From Trichinella spiralis (taxonomy: Eukaryota; Nematoda; Enoplea; Trichinellida; Trichinellidae), in contig CM012953.1 of assembly GCA_000181795.3 (NCBI GenBank), forward strand, positions 5,582,454 through 5,646,453: a stretch of 64,000 nucleotides of DNA, given 5' to 3'. Made by a program: the position numbers and the translations under genes. Shown here in pieces: positions 53,701 through 64,000 of this stretch; the stretch's first letter is position 1; every line of letters starts with the position of its first letter. The notes under the pieces are model-generated. The model was given only the letters and a program-made list of their open reading frames with translations. It was not told the origin of the DNA and did not search any database.

Positions 53701-54096
53701 GCGTTTGAAAATTATTTTCCAATAAAACATTTATTCAAAACGATAATTTGAGATGAATAAGTAATTGATAGCGTTGTGTTTAATTAAAATTTTCAGTTTT
53801 TAGTCGTATTTGACAAAATTAATATCTAATAGTTGTATAAATTTTGAATTTTTAAATGTACATTTAAGTAGTCTATTTTTTTGAAATCTCTGATGTAATT
53901 GCACTTGCACATGTTCCATTTCAAATGAAATTCGATAAATGTTATATCGTATAAAATCAAGTAAAGGCAAATATTTTAATCATAAAACAATTGTGTAGTC
54001 TGCTATTTAAATTAATATCTTTGCATTGTTAAATGGTTAACATTTAAAATGAATAATGACCCTTAATTTTAGAAAGAGTAATCAACGAAATTTAGT
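47736..54096. other. Gene-poor region upstream of the class B GPCR
   Basis: About 6.4 kb. All open frames are short, and none shows a domain, signal peptide or splice-compatible partner. The largest candidate, 52793-53011 (+, 72 codons), is polar with no hydrophobic signal and was not accepted as a GPCR exon. An (AAT)n run lies at 49920-49942. Distal regulatory DNA of the GPCR is plausible but unsupported. Confidence 0.45.
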
Positions 54097-57000
54097 ATGG
54101 ATGATTGCTTATTACGCTGGAATTATACAGATATAAAAAGTCACATAATAAGTAATTTCGAATTGCATTATTCCGTTAATTATGTCTTACATTAGCAATG
54201 ATTCATTTAGATGACAAATGTCCACCCAATTTTGATGGTTTTAAATGCTGGCCACCTATTTTAATAAATACCTCTGTGTCACTTCCATGCCCACCTGATT
54301 TATTGATAATAGAAAATGATGTGACATTTAATGACAGTAAATGTTATATTTTTAGAATTATAATCCAATTACTTAAAAGTGATCTGAAATTCATTTTAAG
54401 GTTTAGCCACGCGATATTGCAATACTAATTTCACATGGGATGCAGCGCAGTACGCGGAATGTCTTTCTAACTTTGCAGAACTTTATTCATCTGGAGTGAT
54501 TATTTCTGAAGATTATTCTGCTATTACATACATGCACACAGTTAAATTTTAGATGCCTATTTTGAATCACTTGAAAGCAATGTATTATATTTATTGGATT
54601 GGTTACACAGTTTCATTAGTCGTATTATTAACGTCATTGGCAATATTCATCAAATTTCGGTAAGAAATCATTAAGAATCTATCAACAAATTTGCAGATGC
54701 ATCATATTGTAGATCACTGTGGTGCCTCCGAAATATTATACATTGCAATTTAATATTATGCTTTGCTTGTCATTCTGCAACTTGGATTGCTTATTCAACA
54801 ATAGTTTATGAAATAATAATGAAGCATTTTTTGTATGAAAGTGTGGTAAGTTTTGTATTAAATGTACTATTTCATATTAGTTTGCATTTGAAAAACGTGA
54901 TCAAATGTGAATATAAAATTTAGTTAGATTTTTAAATTTAAAAATAAGAAATTAGAAATCAAATAAAATTTCAACGAAAAAAAGATAAGAAAATTGTTTG
55001 TAAAATATAATTATTCTTGAATGAAATGATAAAACAAAGTATAATTCCTATGTTATGAGAAGTATCTTAAAATAGATGTGAAACTGCAAATTGCATTGCA
55101 AATGTAAATGTTTTTCAGCTCGCATTTTCATATGTTTTTCTGAATGTCACATTTTTATTTTTATTCTCGAATTATATTTAATTTATGAAAATGAAAAGTA
55201 AATAAAAATTACATTAAAACAGTCTTATTCAGATGATTTTAGTTCAGTTAATGTATAAAGTAATTACTAATCAGAAGCTTTGATTATAGCATTTCTTGTA
55301 ACTTGTATGTAAACTCTATTAACTAATTTTTCAGTGAAGTGTAACTACCATTGCCCATTAAATTTTTAGACAGTGCCTAGAAATCTATTCACTGATAAGA
55401 TAAAAAAACTGTTTTAAATTCTGCAATGTCATCATGCAATAAAATATAATAACAAAATTTTCGCTCAACGCATTACTTTTCAAACAGCAATGAAAACATT
55501 TTTTTGGATAAGAACATATCATTGCTGTGCATTATTTCAATCTTTTAATTGTTTTTATCAATTTTTACGATGAGCATTTTCTGAGAAGTGCAATTGATAA
55601 GAATGAAATTAATATGCCTAATGAAAAACTTCGTTTTAAAATTTAAACATTTTAGAAATACTGCTTCATAGCTACTATATTATTAAAGTACTTTGTCACT
55701 GCTGGATTTTTTTGGATGTTCGTAGAGGGTTTATACCTTCTGGTGAGCGTTCAATTTTCTTTTCAAACTCACAATATCAACTATACTATGTGTGCAAGTA
55801 TTGGATGGGGTAAGTAATTTCTTGATTTGCAAAAAATTAAATTTTCACCTCTTTAATAAATTATCTTAATAATAAATGGTACTTTATGCATTTATATTTA
55901 AATTATGAAATAAATCTCAATGAAATCAAATAAAATAATTTTAAAAATTCGATATATTGAATGAAAAAATGAGAACCTATAAAATCTTGAATTAAGCAAA
56001 CTGGCTAAAATATACAACTGTGCAAATTAGCAGGTGGGATCTCTGTTGAAATATGTGCATCGTAACACCAGGAGATGTACTTGCTGATTCTCCACATTTC
56101 GAGAAGTAAATTTTTTTTATAATAATGACGAAATTTAATGCATAAAGGCAGACGATTGTTTGTTAGCATTGCTCGAAAAAAGATTTACCAGAGCAACTTC
56201 AGTGATATAACTGATTCCAAAAAAACTTTTTAAAGATGTATAATAATATGAAAATGAATGATGCACAGGTTATAAATTTGAAACATTAAAAAGTATTGCA
56301 GTGCTTATTTCTTATGTATTATGTATGTAATTATGATTGCATATTTAGGAATTCCTATGCTATTAATGATAATTTCGTGTTTTATAAGAAAAAAAATCCC
56401 ACATGACAGGTACTTATTATTGAATTAAATGACAAGAATGAAGATGATATCTTACAAATTTTAGTTGTTGGAACGAACCTTCCAGAGCAGATTACATTTT
56501 TCTTGGACCCATTGTTTTTATTTTAATTGTAAATTACTTGTCATTCAGGTAAATTACTATAGTAACGTACTTTATGATTTTAGGGAAATTTATTTATATT
56601 GCTTGTTGTTTTGAAAGTTTTAATAAAGCAATTGAAAGTAAGTTATAAATGTTGACATTGAAAATTTCACTTTTTAAATACTGTTGCAAATAGATGACCG
56701 TATTTGAAGAAGGTCAAAAAATGAAGTAAGAATAAAATATATTGCATTGTACAATATGAAAACTACATCATTTCAGGAAAATAGCAAAAGGGCTTTTTCT
56801 GTTATGTCCGTTGTTGGGCACCACTTATATATTTACACTTTTTCCACCACAACATCCACCATGGCTGAAGCTAGCATTTTCATATTCTACCACCATTTTG
56901 ACATCCACACAGGTGCTAAAACGCATGAAAGCCAAAAATTTAAATAACTTTATGGAGTGATTTAGGGAATTGTCATTGCTGTGCTGTTTTGCTTTTCACA

Positions 57001-57245
57001 TGGTGAGGTAAGTGTAAATAATGATGTTAACTATCTTAAATTTGAAGGGAATAATTGATAATTTTTGATGAATTAATCATTACAAGCGAAAAAACACTTT
57101 TGTTGAAATTTGAATATTTAAGGTCTTATTCTGCATCAAAAAGAGCTACTCTCAGTTTATGGAGAAATGGAGACCTCGACAATATAATTGCTACATAGAA
57201 CTGTTTGATTCACTATCAGAAGGCATCAAAGAATCCACATGCTAA
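54097..57245 (+). CDS. Class B (secretin-family) neuropeptide GPCR, 13 exons
   Basis: Seven-pass receptor for a peptide hormone, probably Gs-coupled. 396 residues from the ATG at 54097. Exons: 54097-54151, 54196-54336, 54407-54495, 54553-54659, 54713-54845, 55656-55809, 56349-56409, 56465-56528, 56584-56637, 56694-56725, 56777-56912, 56966-57007, 57123-57245; all phases agree. The hormone-receptor domain has all six cysteines (C4, C27, C36, C50, C70, C84), with PPNFDGFKCWPP and RYCNTNFTW. TM1 is YYIYWIGYTVSLVVLL. LRNIIHCNLIL marks TM2 and FFWMFVEGLYLL TM3. CWNEPSRADYIFLGPIVFI leads into TM5, AKGLFLLCPLLGTTYIF is TM6, and IVIAVLFCFSHGEV is TM7. No signal peptide is encoded at this ATG, so a further 5' exon may exist. 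The subfamily (CRF-, calcitonin- or PDF-like) is not assigned. Confidence 0.92.
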
Positions 57246-57280
57246 AATAACTGAAGAGAATTTAAAAATAAGAATTGTGA

Positions 57281-57961
57281 TTAACCCTAATGCGGGTACC
57301 TGTATACATATGTAGACAAACGATGTTTGAAACAGTGCTGTGATTTAAATAAAAATAATTAGGTTATTTATTTTTTTATATTTTATATTACGAATAGAAG
57401 TTTTTTTCTGTAAAAAAGATGAACAGATACACCATGCTGATGTTTTACCTCATTGTTGATCGTGCATCAGCAACACATTTTTACTGATGAGACATCAGCA
57501 AAGTTATCAGAAGACAAAGAAGTGTTTAATGAAAGGGCTATCAGCTCAGCTGGCCAGACAACACATCGAAATGAGGTATCAAAATCAAAAATCTATGCAC
57601 AAAGTAAATATGCATTCATCTGCTACGGACTGCCCCAAAATCATATAGGCTACAGATATCTTTTATAAAACGACAAAATCCATCAAAATTGCTGAGATCA
57701 AGAACGTCAAAAATTAACATAAAATCCTGCCGTTCATTTCAAAAAAATATATATGTAGCAGTCATAAAATCACTAAAATGTCGTGTTGAGCTTGTATTAA
57801 ATAAAATGAAAAATCTGCTTGTAAAATTATCATTAGTTCTTGAAAAAATAATTATTTTAATATCATGTACAGAGATGAAGCATAACGAAACTTCTAGTGT
57901 CTACATATGTAGACAACTGCCAGCATTAAGTTGTAAAATTTCCCGCACGGATGAGGGTTAA
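57281..57961. mobile_element. Short piggyBac-type element with TTAA target-site duplication
   Basis: TTAA at 57281-57284 and 57958-57961 flank a 673-bp unit that starts CCCTAATGCGGG and ends, read inward on the other strand, CCCTCATCCGTGCGGG. The CCCT/AGGG tips next to TTAA are the piggyBac signature. A palindrome, (G)TCTACATATGTAGAC, is intact near the right end (about 57899-57914) and degenerate near the left (about 57302-57317). The two open frames inside (57453-57668, 57689-57961) do not look like transposase. It begins 36 nt after the GPCR stop codon and contains an AATAAA at 57348-57353, so it may form part of that gene's 3' UTR. Confidence 0.75.
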
Positions 57962-58269
57962 TGATAATTTGTAAGAATTGCAAATAAACAAGACAGGTGA
58001 TTCATAAATTTAAATTTCTTTAACAATAATGGATTGTATGTAATGAATTCCCTGACCCGTGTGACAGTTCAGTGGCACAGTTAACCTTTTCTTTCCTGAA
58101 TTAATTTTATTCGACGGAAAAGATTTCCGTTTCGAGAATTAAAGCAATATTATGATGGAAGTATTATTTTAAAGTATAAGATTTTTACCACTTCTGGTTC
58201 AGAAAATACTTTCATCTTTAGAAGTTCGAACAACGGTAGTTTTGATAATATTTGATACTTATTTTAATT

Positions 58270-58960
58270 TAGTGTTAATTTTGTGTTACATATGCAAAAT
58301 GTTTTTATTTGAACCTTTTTTCTCCTGTTTTCAATGCCAGCTTCTAGATGCATATTTAGCACAGACTGAATTTTGAAATAGCGGTCATAAGTGAAGTCTT
58401 CTCTGTTTAACAATTCTGTGCTGTCGTCATCCAAATGTAAAAACTGAAGCAAGTCGATGAAGCGGTTTCAGATCATTCTCTTAGAGATGCTGTTGATACG
58501 AAACTCCTTTGAGCAGTACATACTGTACATCGTGGCGAAGAAACCATGCCCATTTTTATTATTAAGCGTGGCTTAGTAAGCTACCAAATATTTCCATCTG
58601 TTCTGGCGATGTTTTGAAGGCCCGTTATCTAATTTGCTCAGCTTTCAAATTGGTCTGATCAGTTAAGAGCAAGATCATGTCTTTACTAATGAAAATTTTG
58701 AAGTACTTCATTGTTCTTCTAACACTGCAGTATTCTGAAATGTCATTTATGTACAACTCTTTATAACATGACTGCATGTGCTCACCTTCCAGCTCAATCC
58801 AATTCTTATCAACCAGTGGGAATACTCTAGTCCTTTGCCATTTGAACTATATGTGATGTGATTTCCTTATCGTCTTTGATGTTTCCATAGTCTCTTCGTT
58901 TGAATTATCACTTTTTCCTGAGTCAGCTTGGCAGTCGTAGCTTGACTGCAGATGGATGTT
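58270..58960 (-). pseudogene. Decayed piggyBac transposase, N-terminal half
   Basis: Read on the minus strand, frames broken by stops and shifts retain successive blocks of the DDE_Tnp_1_7 (piggyBac) family: YFKIFISKDMILLL with TDQTNLKAEQ, then TSPEQMEIFGSLL, then RFIDLLQFLHLDDDST followed by YDRYFKIQSVLN. The order and spacing fit the start of the catalytic domain. No intact frame and no C-terminal half follow on this strand, so it is a truncated relic. Confidence 0.65.
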
Positions 58961-60274
58961 GCTTTCAATGTAAGTTTCTGGCTCTTATTTATCAGCGCAG
59001 TCCAAAACGATGATTTCCATTATCAAGTGAACATATCATCTTATTCTGAGACTATAGTTATAGTTCATCATTGCTGTTAATAACCAATTTCATGATACGA
59101 AAATTCAGCCAAGATTCTCCTCCCTGTATAGAGAAGGATTTCAGAATCATAGCATTTGCCCTCATGTAAACAGGTTTTTCATCAATAATGAATTCAGGAA
59201 CATTAGACATCTTCTGAAATCTAGGCAGACATTTTCAGAGACCGTTTCTGTGCTTTCTAGCATATTTGCTGAGCATGTGCTAGATATACATCAGCTAGTT
59301 ACCGGATAAATCACACTGATATGATGATTATAAACTCTAAATCATTTAGTCCTACTCATTTTATGATACCTCTGACATACGCTTCTATCGTTGCGACTGT
59401 GAAGTTTTTAGATGACAGCTGTTACGTTCAAAAGTATAGTTATTTTCATATCAAACATTTTTGTAAGCTTAAGCAAAATGCAATATGCAATTTCACGTTT
59501 CTTGCAAAAACGTAGGCACAGTTGGTGACTAAATTGTAAAACAGTATTTAACTCTGTTATTACCACCGCTTCCATTGATTGAAGTTGAAACTTAATGTTA
59601 TTTTATTGTCACATTGTGCGTACATAATTGTGTAACAATTTCAACTGTACCACCAGTTTTAATGAATGCCCAACCACTTCATTTACCAATAATTTAAAAA
59701 CAACGGAGCAAAATTGTTCACGAAAATTGCACGGGTATCAAGAATATATTTGTCACTCCCTGAAAATTTTCTAACTCTCACAGTTTGTTCGATTAGCTGT
59801 GTTAAATAACTAAGATGCAGCAAATTTCAACATTCCAAATACCTAGCTTCTGAACGAACTTTTTTATAAATGAGTGCAAAAAAGTGCATTTAGAATTTTT
59901 TACAAAAAGCGCATCTAACAACCTGAAATTTTGCACAAACTTTGTTAAATTTATCCACGTTTTAATTCCACTATGAACGGCATAAATGATTTTTGCGAAT
60001 GTGCGCAACACGCAATGAAATCTTTAAAAAGACATTAATTTGAATGCATCACAAGATTTTTGAAAGCAAACTTTATCATTGAAGAATAGTACTACCAAGG
60101 ACGGCTTTCCATAGAAGAAATGTAAATATTATATGAACATGTGATAACATCCAGTTTATGACAATATGTTTACCAAGTACTCAAACGGGTTAGCCTACGG
60201 CTGTACATGGAGATAAATGATCAGTTTATGTTGAATACTGGAGCAATTTGTTTGCTCAAAACTTTATCTTAATC
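58961..60274. other. Region between the piggyBac relic and the orphan exon
   Basis: About 1.3 kb. The first few hundred bases may continue the decayed piggyBac element. The rest holds no recognisable coding or RNA feature. Confidence 0.4.
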
Positions 60275-60477
60275 ATGTCTGAAGATTATTCTTCTTTCTG
60301 GCAAAAATATCACTTGAGGTATATAAAGCGTCTTAGTTATTCTCCACTTACTAAACATTATGTTTTAACCACCTTAGCTGTGCTTCTAGTTGTGCTTTCG
60401 TTTTATCAAACAATAATCTTACAATTTTCTTTGAAAGCAGTATTACTTGCTACTCATCCACCTCAGCATTTACAACA
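60275..60477 (+). CDS. Candidate first exon of an unassigned membrane protein
   Basis: ATG-led open stretch of 67 codons plus two bases, ending in a strong GTAAGT donor. It encodes MSEDYSSFWQKYHLRYIKRL, then a hydrophobic segment (HYVLTTLAVLLVVLSFYQTI) and ILQFSLKAVLLATHPPQHL. A basic region before one membrane span suggests a type II or multi-pass membrane protein. I do not recognise the family. The exon ends in phase 2; a candidate exon at 63608 starts with the complementary phase, but 3.1 kb of transposon-rich DNA lies between and intervening exons could exist. Confidence 0.4.
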
Positions 60478-61834
60478 GTAAGTACAACTGTTATCCTTTC
60501 ATATTAGGTCTTCATTACACAAAAAAATAAAATTATCAGTATTCTTATAAATTTTGAATGCCAATGGTTAAAATGCTTACACTAAGCAACATTTATTGTA
60601 AGGTGTTTGCATATTTTAATAATTTTCTTTCTCTCCACTAGCCGTATCAGTTGTTTTTCTCTATTTATTTGTCATAGCCTACTTCTATATATGTATTGTA
60701 AGAAGTTCATTGAATAACTTTTGTCAGCGCGTGACTTCAATTTAGACAAAGCATGCAACACTTGTTGCATTCATAGCAAAATTTCAAAAATTATTCAAAA
60801 AAAAAAACAATTTTCAAAACATCACTGATAGTGCAATCAGTCTAAATCTAAGGAATTTTGAAAAATTGAAAATGAATGCTTCTACGCTGTTAAATTATAA
60901 AGAGAATTACATTATAAAAATTGCTGATATGAGAAGTATTGTTCACGGGACGGCACTAAGTGTCCAACAGCTACATGTTCCTGCGTGTTCCAAACATCAA
61001 TTAATAGCTGCCATAAAATTTTCATTAGGAAATTTGTGTCGTCTTAATCTGAAACTGAATTAGCCAAAAACGTCATTGAAATGTATAATTACAAAGTAAT
61101 ACAAAAAATTTTAAAACAAACTGTGCCTTTTATAGACAAGAAAGAAATGACCACTAATTTAGGCAAAATTATTCACGTATATTCTAATTGTATAATGTTC
61201 ACGCTCTTACGAGAGACATCAACAAAATGTATATCATAAATGACAATATTATATTAATTATAAAAAAACCGTAAAAGAAATGTGCACCACAATTATGGCA
61301 TTAGCGTTAATATGAAATGATCAAAGTACAAATAAAAAAACATGAAGATTATAAACATTCTAATTTAGACAGAATGGCAGAACATGAATCAGAATAAATC
61401 ATTTTTAAAAAAAGAATATTAAGATGCAAATTTACAGACTAAAAAATATAAAAATCATTTGCTTTATTTAGTAACCGTTCTCTTAACAAAATGTAGCTCA
61501 TTTCAAAGTCAAATACATGTTTGTTGGCAAATATGGAAATGGTAAAACAATTTGCTTTATACATCACGAAATAAATATACTACAAGGCAATTTACCCCTT
61601 CAAACCTGCATTTTTTTTGAGATTTTTAAATATGCGTTTTAAACATGTTATGGTGTGTGTATAAAAATTCTAATCGGATTTATTGTTCGAATAATATTGT
61701 AGCCATTTTTTGTAGAGCTGTATCAAAAGTGATACACTGGGACTCAAAGGGGTATACCTTTCTGTAACTAAGTGTGAAAACGTTTATTGTTCCTATATAC
61801 GCAGACATGCAATAATTGGCTTACAAATAATTAG
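60478..61834. other. Possible intron or intergenic DNA
   Basis: About 1.4 kb of A-rich DNA with no recognisable coding feature; the frame at 60866-61063 has no motif. If the exon at 60275 is real, this is intronic. Confidence 0.35.
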
Positions 61835-62325
61835 TCATGAAATTCTGTAAAGCAATTTCTGTTGCTACTTAGGCATAGGAAAACATTGCATTGTTTGCAC
61901 AGGCACGTGGCTAATGTAGAATACAGTCTGCATATTCTTATCGATTCAGTGATTACTGATCAGTGGCTAGTTTGGTCTTTTGCTAATTCTCTTGAGACGT
62001 CAGTTGGTCGTCTTCCCAATCGTCTTGACGTTAGGGTTGGCGTTGGAGAAGACACACAAGAAAGGCTTCTAGAAGTTGCAGTAGGCATGTTCACAAGACA
62101 CAAGGACGGACTAACTTGGCAAGTAAAGCTTAGTAGGTCCAATGTGCCTGTGCATGTTCCAGGCATCTCTTTTCTGTCCCTCTTATACAGTTGCCATGCA
62201 TTTGTCATGGCAGTGCTGATGATCCAAAAGAAAATCCGACGGGTCCATTTTCGACTTTTGTGTTCGATGCGGTATAGAGCAGCAAGCAGGTTGTTCAGGT
62301 CTATGCCACCCATATTCATGTTGTA
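61835..62325 (-). pseudogene. Decayed piggyBac transposase, C-terminal part
   Basis: The minus strand encodes MGGIDLNNLLAALYRI, KSRKWTRRIFFWII and NAWQLYKRD, which match the late catalytic block of piggyBac transposases (MGGVD...KKW...NAW.LY). An arginine/threonine-rich region follows, then, after one stop codon, a piece of the C-terminal cysteine-rich domain (CKQCNVFLC ... CFTEFHD). The N-terminal two thirds are missing. It is a separate copy from the relic at 58.3-58.9 kb, because the order on the minus strand is wrong for one element. Confidence 0.75.
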
Positions 62326-63607
62326 ATTTTTTAAAATATTTGGGATTTCAACGTTTAATTATTGACAGGTGCATGGGGCAGCAACTACCAAACTACAGCA
62401 ACTACTAGAAGTGAAGTGAGGACGCGATCTTAGTATTAAATATCAGCGATGGTGCAAAACTTTTAGAAATGTTATTGATTGCATCTGACAATAATTCATT
62501 AGACATCCTAAATGATTTTTCTCAGAAAATTAATACGGGATTGGGCAAGCGATTCTGAGTACGTTGAGGGTAGTAAACAGGATGCGCAGTTTCCGTTAAA
62601 GCTCAGTGTATCAAAATTGATACAGTTATACTAAGGAACTCTACTCAGCACCCCAAAAAGAGGCTGCAGTTAATTTTAACATCATCTTCACATCAGCATC
62701 TACTAGTAAAAAAATTATTATCCTTAAATTCTGCTCAATTCTCAATTTATGCATCAAAATGCAAATTCATGTTTTTTCGTCTTACCTACCTGTACATTAG
62801 AGCACATTATAAGAAATCTACTAAGATGAGAAAAAAAATAGCAATAAAATATTGTTAAGACAAATGTCAAGAACACATAAACACAAGCATGGCTAACAAA
62901 AACGTTTTAGTAAATAGCTATGGGGCATAAAACATTATGTATCAAAATTGATACGGTGGGCCTGATAGCGTAAAACCATTCAGCAAAATGTAATTTTGAC
63001 GTCATTAGATATTTAAAGAAAAAGAGAAAAAAAGCAGTTGATTGTGATGGATGATCAGCTTCGAAAAATTTGAAAGTAATATTAGAATGGGAATATGTCA
63101 AAATAACTAATATACAACAGAATTGATGAACGTATTCAATAAAATGTACAGGGATCATATAAAGGAGGAAAAAAATTACAAAATAAATTGCTGAAAAATA
63201 ACAATGGTATATGAAAAAAACGGCTTAACTCAAGCAAAAAAATGCTCAAGTTATTTAGTAAAAATTTTCAAAAATACTTGAAAATTATAATTATATGAAA
63301 AGCAGGCAAGAATTTGAAAAGGAAAAACATACGCGTAAACTAAGGCATACTGTAACCTACAAAGCGCAAAAAAACACGTGACAGCATGAAATTCAAAAAA
63401 CTAATACTCTGACAACTTCTTTGAAGGAAGCATTTCCGTGCATTACAAAAAGACAATGAAAACGTAAAAGAAAAAAAGAATTTAAGAAGCTGAAACAATA
63501 TTTTTATACAATAAAGTAGTGAAATAATCTACAATAATTGTTTCTGATGAAAATCTAAAGCCATGATGAATCCCAACGTAAAATCACTTTTTTATTTTGC
63601 ATTATAG
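62326..63607. other. Transposon flank and possible intron
   Basis: About 1.3 kb with no recognised gene. Contains two of the three TATCAAAATTGATA palindromes described under findings. Otherwise A-rich. Confidence 0.35.
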
Positions 63608-63783
63608 ATCGAAGTATGAAGAGGAAACCATAGCGAATTTTCAGGCTACCAGCCCAAAAGGGATAAGTGAGCCAAAGAAAAAGAAATTTCAAAAGCGAAG
63701 AAATAAAAACATCAGAAAGCGGAAAATCAAAGAATGCGTTTACTTAATGTCATCATTGAAATATATGATTTCATCGTACAACA
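63608..63783 (+). CDS. Candidate internal exon, frame uncertain
   Basis: TTATAG precedes an open stretch that ends in a GTAAG donor near 63796. In one frame it encodes SKYEEETIANFQ followed by a Lys/Arg-rich nuclear-signal-like run (PKKKKFQKRRNKNIRKRKIK). In another frame, open only from about 63707, it encodes LLNVIIEIYDFIVQQYELG, which looks more like a folded helix. Both cannot be the same reading frame, so either the exon starts later than I propose or one reading is chance. The first frame is phase-compatible with the exon ending at 60477. Confidence 0.25.
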
Positions 63784-63860
63784 GTATGAATTGGGTAAGA
63801 AAGTAATATGTATCTTCAGAAATGAAATTAATTTCCATTTATTTTCTACATCCAAAATAG

Positions 63861-64000
63861 TGCTACCCCCCGACTATTCCCGTGCGCTTAGCAACCACCC
63901 TATAGGTATTCTGTGCGCTTAGTGCTACCCCCCGACTATTCCCGTGCGCTTAGCAACCACCCTATAGGTATTCTGTGCGCTTAGTGCTACCTCCCGACTA
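63861..64000. repeat. 62-bp tandem satellite at the window edge
   Basis: Copies begin at 63861, 63923 and 63985 with a period of exactly 62 bp; the last is cut by the window end. The first two copies are identical by eye; the third has one visible change (CCCCCC to CCTCCC). Each unit contains GTGCGCTTAG twice, about 32 bp apart, so the unit may have arisen from a shorter ~31-bp repeat. It is far richer in G+C than the surrounding DNA. Confidence 0.95.

Noticed and set aside
58270-62325. Single piggyBac element spanning both relics
   Set aside because: On the minus strand the C-terminal piece lies upstream of the N-terminal piece, so they cannot be one collinear copy.
63861-64000. CRISPR-like array
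   Set aside because: The repeats are directly adjacent 62-bp units with no variable spacers, in a eukaryotic context.

Overview
The window is eukaryotic, almost certainly from a small invertebrate animal. It is about 70% A+T by eye, and its genes are split by GT-AG introns, many of only 50-70 nt. Several start codons lie a few bases after a good TTTCAG/TTTTAG/TTTAAG acceptor with no upstream coding exon, as expected for spliced-leader trans-splicing. Gene content (myostatin-like TGF-beta ligand, class B GPCR, POFUT2, DHHC S-acyltransferase, SR protein) is animal. A nematode is my best guess. The SR gene carries an AT-AC (U12-type) intron, a class absent from C. elegans, so an early-branching nematode or another trans-splicing invertebrate is more likely than a Caenorhabditis relative. 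I rebuilt the genes by hand from splice sites, reading phase and homology remembered from the families. No search was run.

Layout: 2-7.6 kb (+), GDF8/11-like ligand in 4 exons. 9.7-10.2 kb (-), a 90-residue NCBP2AS2-family microprotein. 11.2-12.4 kb (+), prefoldin subunit 5. 13.3-15.9 kb (+), mitochondrial DnaJ (DNAJA3/Tid1). 19.2-19.5 kb (+), a small membrane-protein candidate. 20.8-23.4 kb (-), intronless ATE1 followed at 217 bp by TXNDC17. 26.6-30.7 kb (+), ZDHHC5/8-type palmitoyltransferase. 31.6-35.4 kb (-), POFUT2 followed at 339 bp by ZNHIT3. 36.4-37.0 kb (+), intronless guanylate kinase. 37.8-39.7 kb (+), exosome subunit RRP45/EXOSC9. 41.8-45.0 kb (+), SRSF10-like splicing factor with the AT-AC intron. 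46.1-47.7 kb (+), a decayed Ty1/copia relic. 47.7-54.1 kb, gene-poor. 54.1-57.2 kb (+), 13-exon class B GPCR. 57.3-64.0 kb, a piggyBac-rich tract: a TTAA-flanked short element against the GPCR 3' end, two decayed transposase halves, an unassigned coding exon, and a GC-richer 62-bp satellite running off the window edge.

The genes do not form one pathway. Most are single-copy housekeeping functions: RNA processing (EXOSC9, ZNHIT3, SRSF10-like), protein folding and quality control (PFDN5, DNAJA3, ATE1, TXNDC17), nucleotide metabolism (GUK1) and secretory modification (POFUT2, DHHC). Two signalling genes (TGF-beta ligand, GPCR) lie in the gene-poor flanks. The only local coupling I can argue for is two head-to-tail minus-strand pairs (ATE1-TXNDC17, POFUT2-ZNHIT3) spaced as in trans-spliced operons.
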